Below are positions 29,882-42,340 of a stretch of 64,000 nucleotides of DNA, piece by piece (the stretch's first letter is position 1; each line of letters starts with the position of its first letter). Below the pieces are notes generated by a model. The model was not told where the DNA came from and searched no databases. It saw only the letters and a list, made by a program, of their open reading frames with translations. The stretch spans positions 365,704 to 429,703 of the forward strand of contig BOWN01000002.1 in the NCBI GenBank assembly GCA_019649675.1, in the 5' to 3' direction. This stretch comes from Cryomorphaceae bacterium. GTDB lineage: Bacteria > Bacteroidota > Bacteroidia > Flavobacteriales > UBA7430. The translations under genes were made by a program, and so were the position numbers.

Positions 29882-30784
29882 GATTTATTTTCTTGTACAG
29901 TTCTAATAAATATCTCATTAATGGTTGGTATCTTTTCTTCAAAAGCTTTTATATCAGATTTATCAAGTAAAAACCGAATCAAATCAGATGCTGGTGTTTG
30001 ATCTAAAATTTGAATGTCTGCTTGATGATTATTTTTATTTATGAGATTAAACGATTCAGGAAGTACATTTAAAAAATCCAAATTCGAAGAAGAAAAATCT
30101 ACTGCATAAATCTGTTGTTTATAGTTTTCTTTTATTTGCTGAACAGGACCATCAAGTATTTTCTTTGACTTATCAATTAAGGCAATATGATCGCAAAGTT
30201 CCTCAACTGATTCCATTCTATGAGTAGAAAAAATAATCGATGTTCCTTGCTCTTTGAGCTTAATAAGCTCGTCTTTAATAATATTAGCATTTATAGGATC
30301 AAAACCAGAAAAAGGCTCGTCAAATATGAGCAATTTAGGACGGTGTAATACTGTAGTAATAAATTGTACTTTCTGAGCCATTCCTTTAGAAAGATCCTCC
30401 ACAGTTTTATTCCACCAAGGTGTGATATCAAACTTCTGAAACCATTCTTTCAAAGCTGTTTTTGCCTCTATTGTAGACAAACCCTTTAACTGAGCTAAAT
30501 AAAGGGCTTGTTCTCCAACTTTCATCTTTTTATACAAGCCACGCTCTTCTGGCAAATACCCTATAGCTTTAATATGATTACTACATAGAGGATCGCCATT
30601 AAAAGCACATCTCCTCGGTCCGGCATTGTGATCTGATTGACGATGCGAATTAAGCTAGTTTTACCTGCTCCATTTGGACCTAAAAGCCCAAATATTTGAC
30701 CTTCAGGAACCGACAAACTAACATCATCTAGTGCTTTTGTTGGCTGTAAGATTTACTTACCGAACGAACTTCAAGTACTTTCAT
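29878..30784 (-). CDS. ABC transporter ATP-binding protein partnering the ABC-2 permease (two frame breaks)
   Basis: The ATPase half of the exporter has about 302 residues after repair. Walker A is GPNGAGKTSLIRI, the signature region reads LSKGMAQKVQF, Walker B is LLIFDEPFSGFD, and a C-terminal regulatory extension follows (about 220-302). The clean reading frame begins only at 30555. Upstream the frame continues from an ATG at 30782-30784 (MKVLEVRSVSK) through breaks near 30735 and near 30600; one added base at each restores FNGDPLCSNH. The next gene downstream is the permease. Confidence 0.9.
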
Positions 30785-30864
30785 TGATTTTTATTAAAAT
30801 GAAAAGTTAAAGATAATTTTTTCCTATCAGAGTAACTCAAACTGTTAAATTAATAAGCGTATTT

Positions 30865-30890
30865 AAAAAAGGCTGAACTATAGTTCAGCC
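30865..30890 (-). terminator. Intrinsic terminator after gltA
   Basis: GGCTGAACTA / TAGTTCAGCC (30871-30890) is a perfect 20-base palindrome followed on the minus strand by six T. It closes the gltA unit. Confidence 0.88.
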
Positions 30891-30907
30891 AATATAAAAG
30901 AAGTTTA

Positions 30908-32183
30908 TTAACGTTCACTGATAGGAATATAGGGTCTTTCATTGTGACCTGTATAAACTTGACGAGGTCTACCAATAGGGTCTCCATTTTCACGCATTTC
31001 TTTCCATTGAGCTACCCATCCTGGCAAACGACCTAAAGCAAACATCACCGTAAACATATCGGTAGGTATTCCTAAAGCACGGTAAATGATTCCCGAATAA
31101 AAATCTACATTTGGATACAAACCTCGATCAACAAAGTACTGATCTTTTAACGCAATGCCTTCAAGTTCTTTGGCAATTTCTAATACAGGGTCTTCTATTC
31201 CTAGCGATTCTAAAACTTCATCAGCAGCTTTCTTAATTATACGCGCACGTGGTCGAAGTTTTTATAAACTCGGTGCCCAAGCCCATCAAACGGAAAGGAT
31301 CAGATTTATCTTTTGCTTTATCATATATTTAGAAACATCTCCCCATCGGCTTTAATAGCTTCTAACATTTCAATAACTGCTTGGTTTGACCACCATGAAG
31401 TGGACCCCATAAAGCAGCAATACCTGCAGAAACAGAGGCATATAAACTGGCATGTGAAGAACCAACAATCGAACAGTAGATGCAGAACAGTTTTGTTCTG
31501 ATCTGCATGAAGAATTAATAATTTATCAAGTGCTTTGCTACCACAGGATTTACATATAGTCTTCTGTTGGTAGACTAAACATCATTCTTAAAAAATTAGA
31601 ACAATAATCAAAGTTATTATTTGGTACACCAAAGGTTGGCGTACACGATTTTTAAATGACCACGCAGCAAGCGTAGGCAATTTCGCAATAATACGAATAA
31701 TGGTTCCATTAATTTCTTCAACGGAACGGTTAGGATCTAGGGATTTCGGATAAAATGCAGTTAATGAAGAAACTAGAGACGAAAGAACACCCATTGGGTG
31801 AGCTTTTGAAGGAAAGCCATCTAATATTGATTTCACATCTTCATGAACCAAAGTATGGTGGTAATGTCATTTTTAAATTTATGTAATTCTTCTTCAGTAG
31901 GTAAATCACCATATATAACTAAATATGCGACTTCAATAAATGATGATTTCTCAGCTAATTCCTCTATACTATAACCTCGGTGTCTTAAAATCCCTTTTTT
32001 CACCATCTAAAAAGTAATTGCACTTTCTGTAGAACCCGTATTTTTAAATCCCTTATCTATAGTTATAAGTCCAGAAGTTCCTCTTAGCTTACTAATATCA
32101 ATAGCTTTTTCCCCTTCACTACCCTCAACAACAGGAAGTTTAAAGCTCTGTCCATTATAATTTAATTCTGCAAAATTCGACAT
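30908..32183 (-). CDS. gltA: Citrate synthase (many frame breaks)
   Basis: Citrate synthase condenses acetyl-CoA with oxaloacetate at the entry of the TCA cycle. The start [18 protein letters not shown] is at 32183. Recognisable blocks include [26 protein letters not shown], a middle part with [15 protein letters not shown], and the clean C-terminus [15 protein letters not shown]. The last contains the catalytic aspartate of the PNVDF motif. The span fits about 425 residues, the hexameric bacterial type. Breaks are spread through about 31120-32030. It lies downstream of eno. Confidence 0.93.
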
Positions 32184-32254
32184 ATTTATAATTATTGATA
32201 GTTAATTTATAATCCTCAAAACACAATTTAAAAAGGACTCAACTTAATTCTTAA

Positions 32255-33541
<1,287 letters not shown>

Positions 33542-33544
33542 TTG

Positions 33545-34655
33545 TTAGTTCTGGTTTTTATTTAATTTAATATTGTCTATAAACTGATCAAATAAATAAC
33601 GTGAGTCATGTGGTCCTGGAGACGATTCAGGATGGTATTGTACCGAAAAACACGAACGGTCTTTCAATCGAATACCTTCAACAGTATTGTCATTTAAATT
33701 TTTATGAGTAAGGACAATATTTTCATGACCTTCTAAACTATCCATACTAATTGCAAAACCGTGATTTTGAGAAGTAATTTCTCCTTTACCTGTTTCCAAA
33801 TTAAAAACCGGGTGATTAATACCTCTATGACCATTGTGCATTTTATATGTTTTTAAACCTGAAGAAAGACCTATCATTTGGTGTCCCAAACAGATTCCAA
33901 ATATTGGAAGTCCAGAATCTAATATTTTAGTTACTTCAGCAATCACCTCTGGCATCGCACTCGGATCACCAGGGCCATTAGAAAGGAAAAACCATCAGGA
34001 TTCCATGCCAACATATCTTCAATTGTAGTATGCATTGGAAAGACTTTCATGAAACAGCCTCTTTCTGCTAGACAACGTAAAATATTTCGCTTAACCCCTA
34101 AATCGAGTACAGCTACTTTGTAAGGTGAATTTTCATTCCCAAAAGTATAAGCATCTTTAGTTGATACGTAGAAGAAAGTTCTAAACCTTCCATACTAGGA
34201 ACTTTGCCAATTGTGCTTTCAAAGATTCAATATCAGAATTGTCTGAAGATATGATTGCATTCATTGCACCTTTATCTCTGACATAACGAACTAGAGCCGT
34301 GTATCAACATCACATATAGCTACCAGACCCTCTTTTACAAAATATTCTTGCAAAGACATACTTGAGGCAGTCGTGAATTATGATCATTAAAATCCTTACA
34401 AATCAATCCTGAAATTTTAACACTTTCAGATTCGATCTCATCACCATGAGCCCCATAATTACCAATATGGGCGTTGGTTGTTAGCATTAACTGCCCAGCA
34501 TATGATGGATCTGTAAAAATTTCCTGATAACCAGTCATTCCTGTATTAAAACATACTTCTCCTGTTGCAGTTCCTTTTAAACCGGCAGCATGACCATGAA
34601 AGATTGAACCATCTTCAAGTATTAATAAGGCCTTTTGTTTTGATTGATACTTCAT
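33545..34655 (-). CDS. carA: Carbamoyl-phosphate synthase small subunit (several frame breaks)
   Basis: CarA is the glutaminase subunit that feeds ammonia to CarB for arginine and pyrimidine synthesis. The N-terminal domain has [30 protein letters not shown] and [10 protein letters not shown]. The class I glutaminase domain contains the catalytic cysteine in GICLGHQM and the histidine/glutamate pair in [12 protein letters not shown]. The repaired length is about 370 residues. Frame breaks lie between about 33955 and 34340. carB is not adjacent. It follows the ribosomal terminator and precedes eno. Confidence 0.95.
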
Positions 34656-34672
34656 TACAAATTTAAATTCAT

Positions 34673-34706
34673 AAAAAAGGGATAAGCTAAAGCCCTTCCC
34701 TTTTTA
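34673..34706 (-). terminator. Likely terminator of the ribosomal protein unit
   Basis: AAAAAGGGA and TCCCTTTTTT pair across a 14-base loop and end in a T-run on the minus strand, between rplQ and carA. The long loop makes it weaker than others in the window. Confidence 0.6.
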
Positions 34707-34736
34707 TTTATACTCATGAAAAATATTATTTGTGTC

Positions 34737-35368
34737 TTATGCTTCTTGATCCTCATCATTGGCATCATCAGACTTTTCTTCTTCGTCTTTTGAGTTTTCA
34801 TCTGAAGCAGGGGCTTCTTCTGCATCAGATACTTTGTTTAGATTAGCTTCTGCAACTGGTGCTTCCTTCAGCAGCAGGTTCTTTCTCAACAGAGGGTGCT
34901 TCTTCAACAACTTGAGCATCTTCAACAACAGGCGTTTCTTCAACTTTAGCAGTTGACTTTTTACGTCTACGTGTTTTAGTTTTCTTTTGTCTTTACCGTT
35001 AGTATAAACATCATTGAAATCAACCAACTCAATCATACACATTTCAGCATTATCACCTAAACGATTTCCTATTTTAATAATACGAGTATAACCACCTGGA
35101 CGGATCTCCAACTTTAGAAGATACTGCACCAAATAATTCTTTAATAGTTTCTTTCTGACGAAGGTAACTAAATACAACTCTCGAGAGTGGGTTGAATCAT
35201 TTTTTGCTTTTGTAATTAAAGGCTCAACATATTGTTTCAATGCTTTTGCCTTCGCAACCGTTGTATTTATTCTTTTGTGGTCAATCAATGAACAGGCCAT
35301 ATTTGACAACATCGCTTTACGATGTGCTGCCTTTCTTCCTAAATGATTGAATTTTTTCCGTGTCTCAT
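34737..35368 (-). CDS. rplQ: 50S ribosomal protein L17 with acidic C-terminal extension (frame breaks)
   Basis: L17 sits near the polypeptide exit tunnel. [20 protein letters not shown] opens the protein once one missing A is restored near 35355. [22 protein letters not shown] and the end of the L17 fold ([17 protein letters not shown]) follow. After about residue 130 a long tail, first K/A-rich and then D/E-rich ([19 protein letters not shown]), adds some 75 residues. Frame breaks near 34865, 34990 and 35110 distort the translation. Such tails are common on Bacteroidota L17. Confidence 0.92.
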
Positions 35369-35372
35369 GACC

Positions 35373-36351
35373 CTATTCCTTATCTAATTTGTACTTAGAA
35401 GTGTCCATACCAAAAGTAAGACCTTTCAAAGCTACCAGTTCATCTAATTCTGTTAACGATTTTTTACCAAAGTTTCTAAACTTCATTAAATCGCTTTTAT
35501 TAAAAGTAACAAATCTCCTAATGTTTCAACTTCTGCCGCTTTTAAACAATTTAGAGCTCTAACAGAAAGATCCATTTCTGTTAATTTTGAATGTAAAAGT
35601 TGTCGCATTTTAAGAGATTCTTCATCATAATGATTTTCAGATGCAGTTTCTTCATCCTCTAAGAAATACGATCATCTGAGAATAACATGAAGTGGTGAAT
35701 TAATATCTTAGATGCTTCAGTTAGAGCATCTTTTGGATTAATAGACCCATCTGTACTAATCTCTAAAATCAGCTTTTCATAATCGTCTTTTGTTCTACAC
35801 GAAAATTCTCAATTTCAAACTTAACATTCTTAATTGGTGTGAATATAGAATCTGTTGCTATTGTACCTAAAGGCATCTCTCAATATTTTGCTCTTCAGAA
35901 GTAACAAATCCACGACCTTTAATAATGGTTAATCCATGTCAATGATACCTTGAGTCCATATTACAGATAACCAAATCAGGTTTAAAACCTGAAAACCTGA
36001 AATAAACTTTCCTAATCACTAGCTTTTAATTGACTTTGATTTGATACCTGACTTGAATTGTTTCATTCTCAACATCATCAACTTGTTTTCTAAATCGAAC
36101 TTGTTTCAGATTCAAGATTATTTCTGTCACATCTTCAACTATCCATCAATGTAGAAAATTCATGTTCAACACCTTCAATACGAACAGAAGAGATAGCAAA
36201 CCCTTCTATGAGGAAAGTAATACTCTTCGAAGGCATTTCCAACAGTTAAACCATAACCAGGTTCTAATGGGCGAAACTCAAATTGACCATAACTGTCAGT
36301 AGAGTTTACCATAAATACTCTATCCGGCTTTTGAAAATTTAATATTGCCAT
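35373..36351 (-). CDS. rpoA: RNA polymerase alpha subunit (many frame breaks)
   Basis: Alpha assembles the RNA polymerase core and binds regulators through its C-terminal domain. The N-terminus [20 protein letters not shown] is readable from 36351. The C-terminal domain ends with [19 protein letters not shown] at 35373. No long clean frame exists in between, but alpha sequence can be followed frame by frame, and the span matches about 326 residues. It lies between rpsD and rplQ as in the usual alpha operon. The density of breaks here is the highest in the window. Confidence 0.9.
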
Positions 36352-36381
36352 ATGATAAATCTTTAACTTGTATATTATTAT

Positions 36382-36977
36382 TTAGAATACAATTCCACAA
36401 TTAATTGTTCTTTGATATTCTCAGGAATTTGAGAACGCTCAGGAACGGCAACAAAAGTACCTTTTAAGAGTCCGAGCTAAACTCCAACCATTCATAAGTA
36501 CTAGAATTTGATTTTACCGAATCTGTAATCGCTTCGAGAGCTTTAGACTTTTCTCTTACTTCAATTATATCACCTGGACGCAAAGAATATGAGGGAATAT
36601 TTACAATCCCACCATTGACTTTGATATGTCTGTGAGAAACCAATTGTCTTGCACCGCTTCGTGTAGGAGAAATTCCCATTCTGTAAACCGCATTATCCAA
36701 TCTTCGCTCACACAATTGTAATAGTATTTCACCAGTTACACCAGTTTTAGAAGAAGCTTTTGTATAAATTACGAAATTGCTTTTCAAGAATTCCATAAGT
36801 ATACTTTGCTTTTGCTTTTCCAATAGCTGCACTGCGTATTCTGATTGCTTAGATCTTCTACGAGAGCTTCCGTGTTGACCAGGTGGATAATTTTTTTATC
36901 CAGAGATTTGTCAGCACCGAAAATAGGCTCATTGAATCTACGAGCGATTTTAGTTTTGGACCTGTATATCTTGCCAT
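36382..36977 (-). CDS. rpsD: 30S ribosomal protein S4 (frame breaks)
   Basis: S4 is a primary 16S rRNA binder and often a translational regulator of its operon. MARYTGPK begins at 36977, the S4 RNA-binding block [19 protein letters not shown] is clean, and the C-terminus [21 protein letters not shown] ends at 36382 after a break near 36470. Further breaks lie near 36950 and 36830-36900. The repaired length is about 200 residues. Confidence 0.94.
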
Positions 36978-36996
36978 GTCTTAGATTTTAATGTGA

Positions 36997-37375
36997 TTAA
37001 ACTCTTCTACGCTTAGGTGGTCTACATCCGTTGTGCGGTTGAGGTGTAACATCAATAATTTCAGACACCTGTATCCCACTGTTATGCAAGGTACGGATTG
37101 CAGATTCACGACCATTACCTGGTCCCTTAACATAAACTTTACTTTTCTTAGACCTGCTTCGTAGGCTATTTTAGCACAATCTTCAGCTGCTGTTTGAGCC
37201 GCATATGGCGTATTTTCTTAGATCCCTTAAAACCTTGCTTACCAGCAGAAGACCATGATATTACCTGACCTGCTTTATTTGTTAGAGAAATAATAATATT
37301 GTTGAAAGATGCATGAATATGAGCCTGTCCAACAGCTTCAACTTTTACATTTCTCTTTTTGTTTGTTTTAGCCAT
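36997..37375 (-). CDS. rpsK: 30S ribosomal protein S11 (frame breaks)
   Basis: S11 lines the mRNA exit region of the 30S platform. The N-terminal [20 protein letters not shown] is clean, and the C-terminus [15 protein letters not shown] ends at 36997. Breaks lie near 37215 and 37140. The repaired length is about 126 residues, and it is placed between rpsM and rpsD as expected. Confidence 0.95.
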
Positions 37376-37384
37376 AACTACCTA

Positions 37385-37759
37385 CTATTTGGTTGCTTTC
37401 TTTTTGTTAGCGACAGTTTTTCTTCTACCTTTTCTCGTACGTGAGTTATTTTTAGTTCTTTGCCCTCTTAACGGTAATCCCGAACGATGGCGCTGACCTC
37501 TATTACACCCTATATCCATTAAACGCTTAATGTTTAATTGAACTTCAGATCTTAACTCACCCTCAATGGTATAATCTGATATGATTGAACGAATTTTACT
37601 CAATTCGTCATCATTCCAATCCTTAACCTTTGTGTTTAGATTAACACCGGCCTTAGTAAGGATTTCCTGTGCACGTGTTCTACCTATACCAAAGATATAA
37701 GTTAACCCGATTTCTCCTCTTTTATTTGTAGGTATATCTACCCCTGCAATTCTTGCCAT
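37385..37759 (-). CDS. rpsM: 30S ribosomal protein S13
   Basis: An intact 124-residue S13, which contacts tRNAs and the 50S subunit. [20 protein letters not shown] opens it, [10 protein letters not shown]-type sequence reads [20 protein letters not shown], and the tail is lysine-rich. It starts 22 bases after rpmJ. Confidence 0.97.
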   Translation of the reverse strand: MARIAGVDIPTNKRGEIGLTYIFGIGRTRAQEILTKAGVNLNTKVKDWNDDELSKIRSIISDYTIEGELRSEVQLNIKRLMDIGCNRGQRHRSGLPLRGQRTKNNSRTRKGRRKTVANKKKATK

Positions 37760-37781
37760 AGAATTTGTTTTAGATCAGGGA

Positions 37782-37897
37782 TTAACCCTGCCTTTGTTTA
37801 AATTTAGGATTCTTCTTATTAATAACATAAAGACGGCCTTTTCTGCGAACAATTTGGCAGTCAGCGCTTCTTTTTTAATTGATGCTCTTACTTTCAT
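37782..37897 (-). CDS. rpmJ: 50S ribosomal protein L36 (one frame break)
   Basis: A 38-residue protein, [20 protein letters not shown] and then [18 protein letters not shown], is obtained by adding one A in the run near 37872-37877. Only one of the usual zinc ligands (C14) is visible, with R in place of later cysteine; this is the zinc-poor type. It sits between infA and rpsM as expected. Confidence 0.9.
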
Positions 37898-37908
37898 CTC
37901 TAACTTAT

Positions 37909-38124
37909 TTAATATCTGTAAGTAATTCTTCCTTTTGATAAATCATAAGGAGACATAGCAAGTTTAACCTTATCTCCTGGTAACAATTTAATGTAGTGCA
38001 TTCGCATCTTTCCTGAAATGTGAGCTGTTAATACATGCCCGTTTTCAAGTTCTACGCGAAACATTGCATTTGAAAGTGATTCTGTAATCACTCCATCTTG
38101 CTCTATAGATGCTTGTTTAGCCAT
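37909..38124 (-). CDS. infA: Translation initiation factor IF-1
   Basis: An intact 71-residue single OB-fold protein. [20 protein letters not shown] and [20 protein letters not shown] are typical, and the end GRITYRY is characteristic. It lies between map and rpmJ. Confidence 0.97.
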   Translation of the reverse strand: MAKQASIEQDGVITESLSNAMFRVELENGHVLTAHISGKMRMHYIKLLPGDKVKLAMSPYDLSKGRITYRY

Positions 38125-38127
38125 ACA

Positions 38128-38901
38128 CTAATTTTTATTTTTTAATATTTCATCGATAAAGTCAAATGAAGACAATATCTCTGCTTTACCCTTTCGAACA
38201 ACAACAGTATGTTCAAAATGTGCTGAAGGTTTAGGTCAGCTGTTTTAATAGTCCAACCATCATTAAGTTGGATAATCTCTTTTACGCCCATATTAATCAT
38301 GGGCTCTATAGCGATAACCAATCCTTCTTGTAATTTAACGCCCCTTCCTCTTTTCCATAATTAGGCACTTCAGGACTTTCATGAAGATTTGATCCTAAGC
38401 CATGTCCAACTAATTCTCTAACAACACTAAATCCATGACTTTCAGCATAATTTTGGACAGCATAGCCAATATCTCCAATTCTATTTCCAACTACAGCCAC
38501 TTCTATACCTTTATAAAGTGCTTCTCTTGTAATCTTTAATAACTTTATGACATCCTTAGAAACTTCTCCAACTTCATAAGTGAAGGCAGAGTCTCCAAAA
38601 AAACCATTTTTTCAACACCACAATCTAGAGACAAAATAGTTCCTGATTCTAAAGGTATGTCGTTTGGAATTCCATGAACAACTTGTTCATTAGGGAAACA
38701 CATAAGGTGTTAGAAAACCATTATAGCCTTTAAAACCCGGATCCCACCGTGGTCTCTTATAAACGACTCCGCAACTTTATCTAACTCAAGTGTTGTGACA
38801 CCTGGTTGAATAAGTTTAGCCATTTCAGCGTGCGTTTTTGCAACAAGTAAAGAACTTTCTCTAATTAATTCTATTTCTTCCTCAGTCTTGTAAAAGATCA
38901 T
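38128..38901 (-). CDS. map: Methionine aminopeptidase, type I (frame breaks)
   Basis: The enzyme removes the initiator methionine from new proteins. The N-terminal part reads [20 protein letters not shown]. The metal-binding region includes [19 protein letters not shown], in which the histidine is a metal ligand. The C-terminus [20 protein letters not shown] ends at 38128. Breaks lie near 38735, 38705, 38600, 38340 and 38240. The span fits 257 residues, and it is between secY and infA as in most S10-spc clusters. Confidence 0.93.
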
Positions 38902-38910
38902 AAAATAATC

Positions 38911-40214
38911 TTACATTCCTGATCTACCACCACTAAGGCGACCAGACTTCATTAAACCATCATAATGACGATTTAATAGGTATCCCTCTATTTGTTGAAG
39001 CGTGTCTAACACAACACCTACCATAATTAATAGAGAAGTACCTCCAAAGAATTGAGCAAAAGACTGGTTTACACCTGCGTTCATAGCAAATGCAGGTAAA
39101 ATAGCAATAAATGCTAAAAATACCGAACCAGGCAATACAATTCTCGACATTATACCATCAAGAAAACTAGCAGTATCTTTACCCGGTTTAACACCTGGTA
39201 CGAAACCGCCATTTCGTTTTAAATCGTCTGCCATTTGGTTTGTATTAACTGTAATAGCAGTATAAAAATAAGTAAACAATATAATCAAAAGTCCAAATAC
39301 AAAATTATACCAAAATCCTGAAAAATCAGAGAAGGCTGCAACAAAACTTTGTATACCTTCAGAATCTGAAAGACCAGCAAAGGTAATAGGTATAAACATA
39401 ATAGCTTGCGCGAATATTATTGGCATCACACCGGCAGCATTTACTTTTAAAGGTAAATACTGTCTGCAGCAGCAATTTGTCCTGTAGCTCCACGTTTTGC
39501 ATACTGAATTGGAATTCGTCTTACACCCTGAACTAATACTACAGAAGCAAGGATAACAACCATCATAATAACCAATTCGACAAGGATGATTAGGGTTTTA
39601 CTCTACCGACCTCAAACACGAATGATTGAGGAAGAACTGCTATAATTCCACCATAATCAATATTGAAATACCATTACCAACACCTCTGTCAGTTATTTTT
39701 CTCCTAGCCACATTGCAAACATGGTACCTGTAACTAAAATTACAATACTAGAAAACCAGAAAGATCCACTTGATAATAAAAAGGCTTCTGGTGGTAATGT
39801 TGCCTGTAAATTAGCGATATAACCTGGCGCTTGAAAACATGTAATCAATACGGTTAAATAACGTGTGATTTGACTGATTTTAGTCCTACCACTCTCACCA
39901 TCTTTTTGTAATTTCTGTAAATAAGGCACAGCCATAGTCATTAACTGAATGACAATAGAAGCTGATATGTAGGGCATGATTCCCAAAGCCATTATAGAGC
40001 TTGAGAGAATGCACCACCTGTAAACATATTTAACAAACCTAATAAACCATCGCAGTTTGATTTTCCAAAGCACTTAATTGCTGAGGATCAATACCTGGAA
40101 GTGCAACAAATGAACCTAAGCGGTATATAAGTAAAAACCCTAAAGTAGTAAGGATTCTATTTCTAAGCTCCTCTATCTTCCAAATATTCTTAAGGTTTCA
40201 ATAAAATTCTTCAT
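38911..40214 (-). CDS. secY: Protein translocase channel subunit SecY (frame breaks)
   Basis: SecY forms the ten-helix protein-conducting channel used by SecA. The N-terminus MKNFIETL starts at 40214, IMALGIMPYISASIVIQLM and PYLQKLQKDGESGRTKI are typical, and the last 170 residues are clean, ending GLMKSGRLSGGRSGM. Breaks lie near 40165, 40020-40060, 39700, 39600 and 39450. The span gives about 434 residues, close to the normal 440-450. Confidence 0.94.
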
Positions 40215-40228
40215 GAGTAAAGAGCTTA

Positions 40229-40664
40229 TTAAAGTTTATAGCTGTTCCACCGAGGCTTCAATAGCTGCCTGTGCGTTGCGTAAATTTGTGAGCAGAAACA
40301 TTCAACTTAGCTGTTAACGCCTCTACCCAAAATTTTAACTAACTCATTTTTTCGTACTAAGCCATTAGCAAGTAAAATTTCGAAAGTTACTTCATTCTTA
40401 ATTTTCTTGTATCAACTAAAGCTTGAATGTATCAAGATTAATCCTTATATCAATCCGGTTGATATTCTTAAATCCAAACTTAGGAACACGACGCTGTAAA
40501 GGCATTTGACCACCTTCAAACCGACTTTTTGAATAACCTGAACGGGACTTTTGACCTTTATGACCTCTTGTAGCAGTACCTCCATGACCAGAACCTTGAC
40601 CACGAGCAATGCGTTTTTTATTTTTAACCGAGCCTTTAGCTGGTTTTAGATTGCTTAAATTCAT
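40229..40664 (-). CDS. rplO: 50S ribosomal protein L15 (frame breaks, exact end uncertain)
   Basis: [20 protein letters not shown] and [26 protein letters not shown] sequence identify L15; [15 protein letters not shown] follows. Breaks lie near 40420, 40330 and 40265. The end is ambiguous. The tandem stops at 40226-40231 fit if one more base is missing; otherwise the frame runs to 40198, inside secY. Confidence 0.9.
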
Positions 40665-40685
40665 CTTGCGATTCCTTTAAAGTTC

Positions 40686-40867
40686 TTAATTAACTTCTTC
40701 TACTTCAATCAAATGTTTGATTGCATTTACCATACCCATGATTTGTGGATTACTTTCATGCTCAACGACTTGATTTATTTTTTGAGACCTAAAGCCTCTA
40801 AAGTTCTCTTTTGACGCTCTGATCGATCAATCCTACTACGAACTTGTTTAATTTTAATTTTCGCCAT
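40686..40867 (-). CDS. rpmD: 50S ribosomal protein L30 (one frame break)
   Basis: [20 protein letters not shown] and [20 protein letters not shown] are read after adding one A in the run near 40778. The end is [15 protein letters not shown]. The length is about 60 residues, and the position between rpsE and rplO is canonical. Confidence 0.93.
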
Positions 40868-40875
40868 CTTCTCAA

Positions 40876-41400
40876 TTATTTCGCGTTAAAGACTTTACTC
40901 ATAGATATACCTCTCTGACTTGCAACTGTTCTAGCATCTCTTAATTGTAATAAAGCATCCATTGTTGCTTTAACTACATTTGAGGATTTGAAGAACCTTT
41001 GACTTAGCCAAAATATCCTTTACACCAACAGATTCAATAACTGCTCGCATCGCTCCACCAGCAATTACACCGGTACCGTTAGATGCAGGACGCATAAAAT
41101 TCGCGATCCGCCAAACTTACCATTTTGCTCGTGAGGAATAGTTCCGTTAACAACAGGTATGCGATATAAATTTTTCTTAGCATCTTCGGTTCCTTTTGTA
41201 ATTGCTGAAACAACTTCTTGAGCCTTACCCATTCCGTGTCCTACAACTCCTTCTTCATTTCCAACTACCATAATAGCCGAAAAACTGAATGTTCTACCAC
41301 CTTTGGTTACTTTGGTAACACGTTGGATCCCAACTAGACGCTCTTTCAGCTCTATGCCTGAAGGCTTTACCTTTTCTAGGTTATAGTATTTACTTGCCAT
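40876..41400 (-). CDS. rpsE: 30S ribosomal protein S5 (frame breaks)
   Basis: S5 supports decoding fidelity. [40 protein letters not shown] and [15 protein letters not shown] are clean. After a break near 41097 the text continues [20 protein letters not shown] and ends [11 protein letters not shown] at 40876. Another break is near 40985. The length is about 174 residues. Confidence 0.95.
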
Positions 41401-41406
41401 AATTTC

Positions 41407-41758
41407 TTAGAATTTTAGTCCGCCTTCTCTAGCACCTTCGGCTAAAGATTTTATTCTTCCGTGATATAAATAACCATTTCTATCAAAAACACATTGTGTT
41501 ATTCCTGCAGCAACAGCTTTTTCAGCAAGTGCTTTACCAACAACGTTAGCTTGTTCAGTTTTGTCCCTTTCGCTTTAACAGATTTATCAGTAGAGGCAGC
41601 TGACAACAAGTTGTTCCTGCTAAATCATCAATTAACTGAGCATAAATCGATTTATTACTTCTAAAAACTGAAAGTCTTGGAGTCGTAGCTGTACCATCAA
41701 TGTTCTTACGAACACGCATTTTGATACGCTTTCTTCTATATTCTTTTGACAATGCCAT
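41407..41758 (-). CDS. rplR: 50S ribosomal protein L18 (frame breaks)
   Basis: I chose the ATG at 41756-41758 ([20 protein letters not shown]). [20 protein letters not shown] is typical, and the C-terminus [13 protein letters not shown] ends at 41407. Breaks lie near 41610 and 41560. The repaired length is about 117 residues. Confidence 0.94.
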
Positions 41759-41768
41759 AGCTTCTTTT

Positions 41769-42320
41769 TTAGCCTGCAGTTTTACCTGCTTTTCTTCTAA
41801 TTTGTTCACCAACAAACTTAATCCCTTTACCTTTGTATGGTTCAGGTTTTCTCAATGAGCGGATTTTAGCCGCTACCATTCCGATAAGTTGTTTATCATG
41901 AGAAGTTAGTTTCACAATCGGATTTTTACCTTTTTCTGAAATAGTTTCGACTTTAACCTCAGGGCAAATTTCCATCACAATATTATGTGAGAAACCTAAA
42001 CTGAGTTCTAATTCTTTTCCTTTGTTAGCAGCACGATAACCTACACCTACAAGTTCGAGTTCTTTTGAATACCCTTTTGAAACACCTTCAATCATATTGT
42101 AAATCAGAGCGCGGTATAAACCATGCTTAGATCTTGACTCTTTTTGATCATTAGGTCTTTCAAGAGTAACAACAGATTCCTCAACTCTTACGGTTATTGG
42201 TTCTGTAACCTGCAGAGACAATTCCCCTAATTTACCTTTAGCAGTAACCTCATTTGATGAAGATACTTCAAAAGTTGTTCCCTCAGGAATTACGATCGGT
42301 TGTTTACCTATTCTTGACAT
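41769..42320 (-). CDS. rplF: 50S ribosomal protein L6
   Basis: An intact 183-residue L6. [34 protein letters not shown] and the C-terminal signature [19 protein letters not shown] are present. It lies between rpsH and rplR. Confidence 0.97.
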   Translation of the reverse strand: MSRIGKQPIVIPEGTTFEVSSSNEVTAKGKLGELSLQVTEPITVRVEESVVTLERPNDQKESRSKHGLYRALIYNMIEGVSKGYSKELELVGVGYRAANKGKELELSLGFSHNIVMEICPEVKVETISEKGKNPIVKLTSHDKQLIGMVAAKIRSLRKPEPYKGKGIKFVGEQIRRKAGKTAG

Positions 42321-42340
42321 TTTTTAACGTTTTCTTGTTA

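Noticed and set aside
35373-36351. A 1-kb stretch with no long open frame, possibly non-coding
   Set aside because: RNA polymerase alpha sequence can be read in pieces across all frames, in the expected place between rpsD and rplQ.
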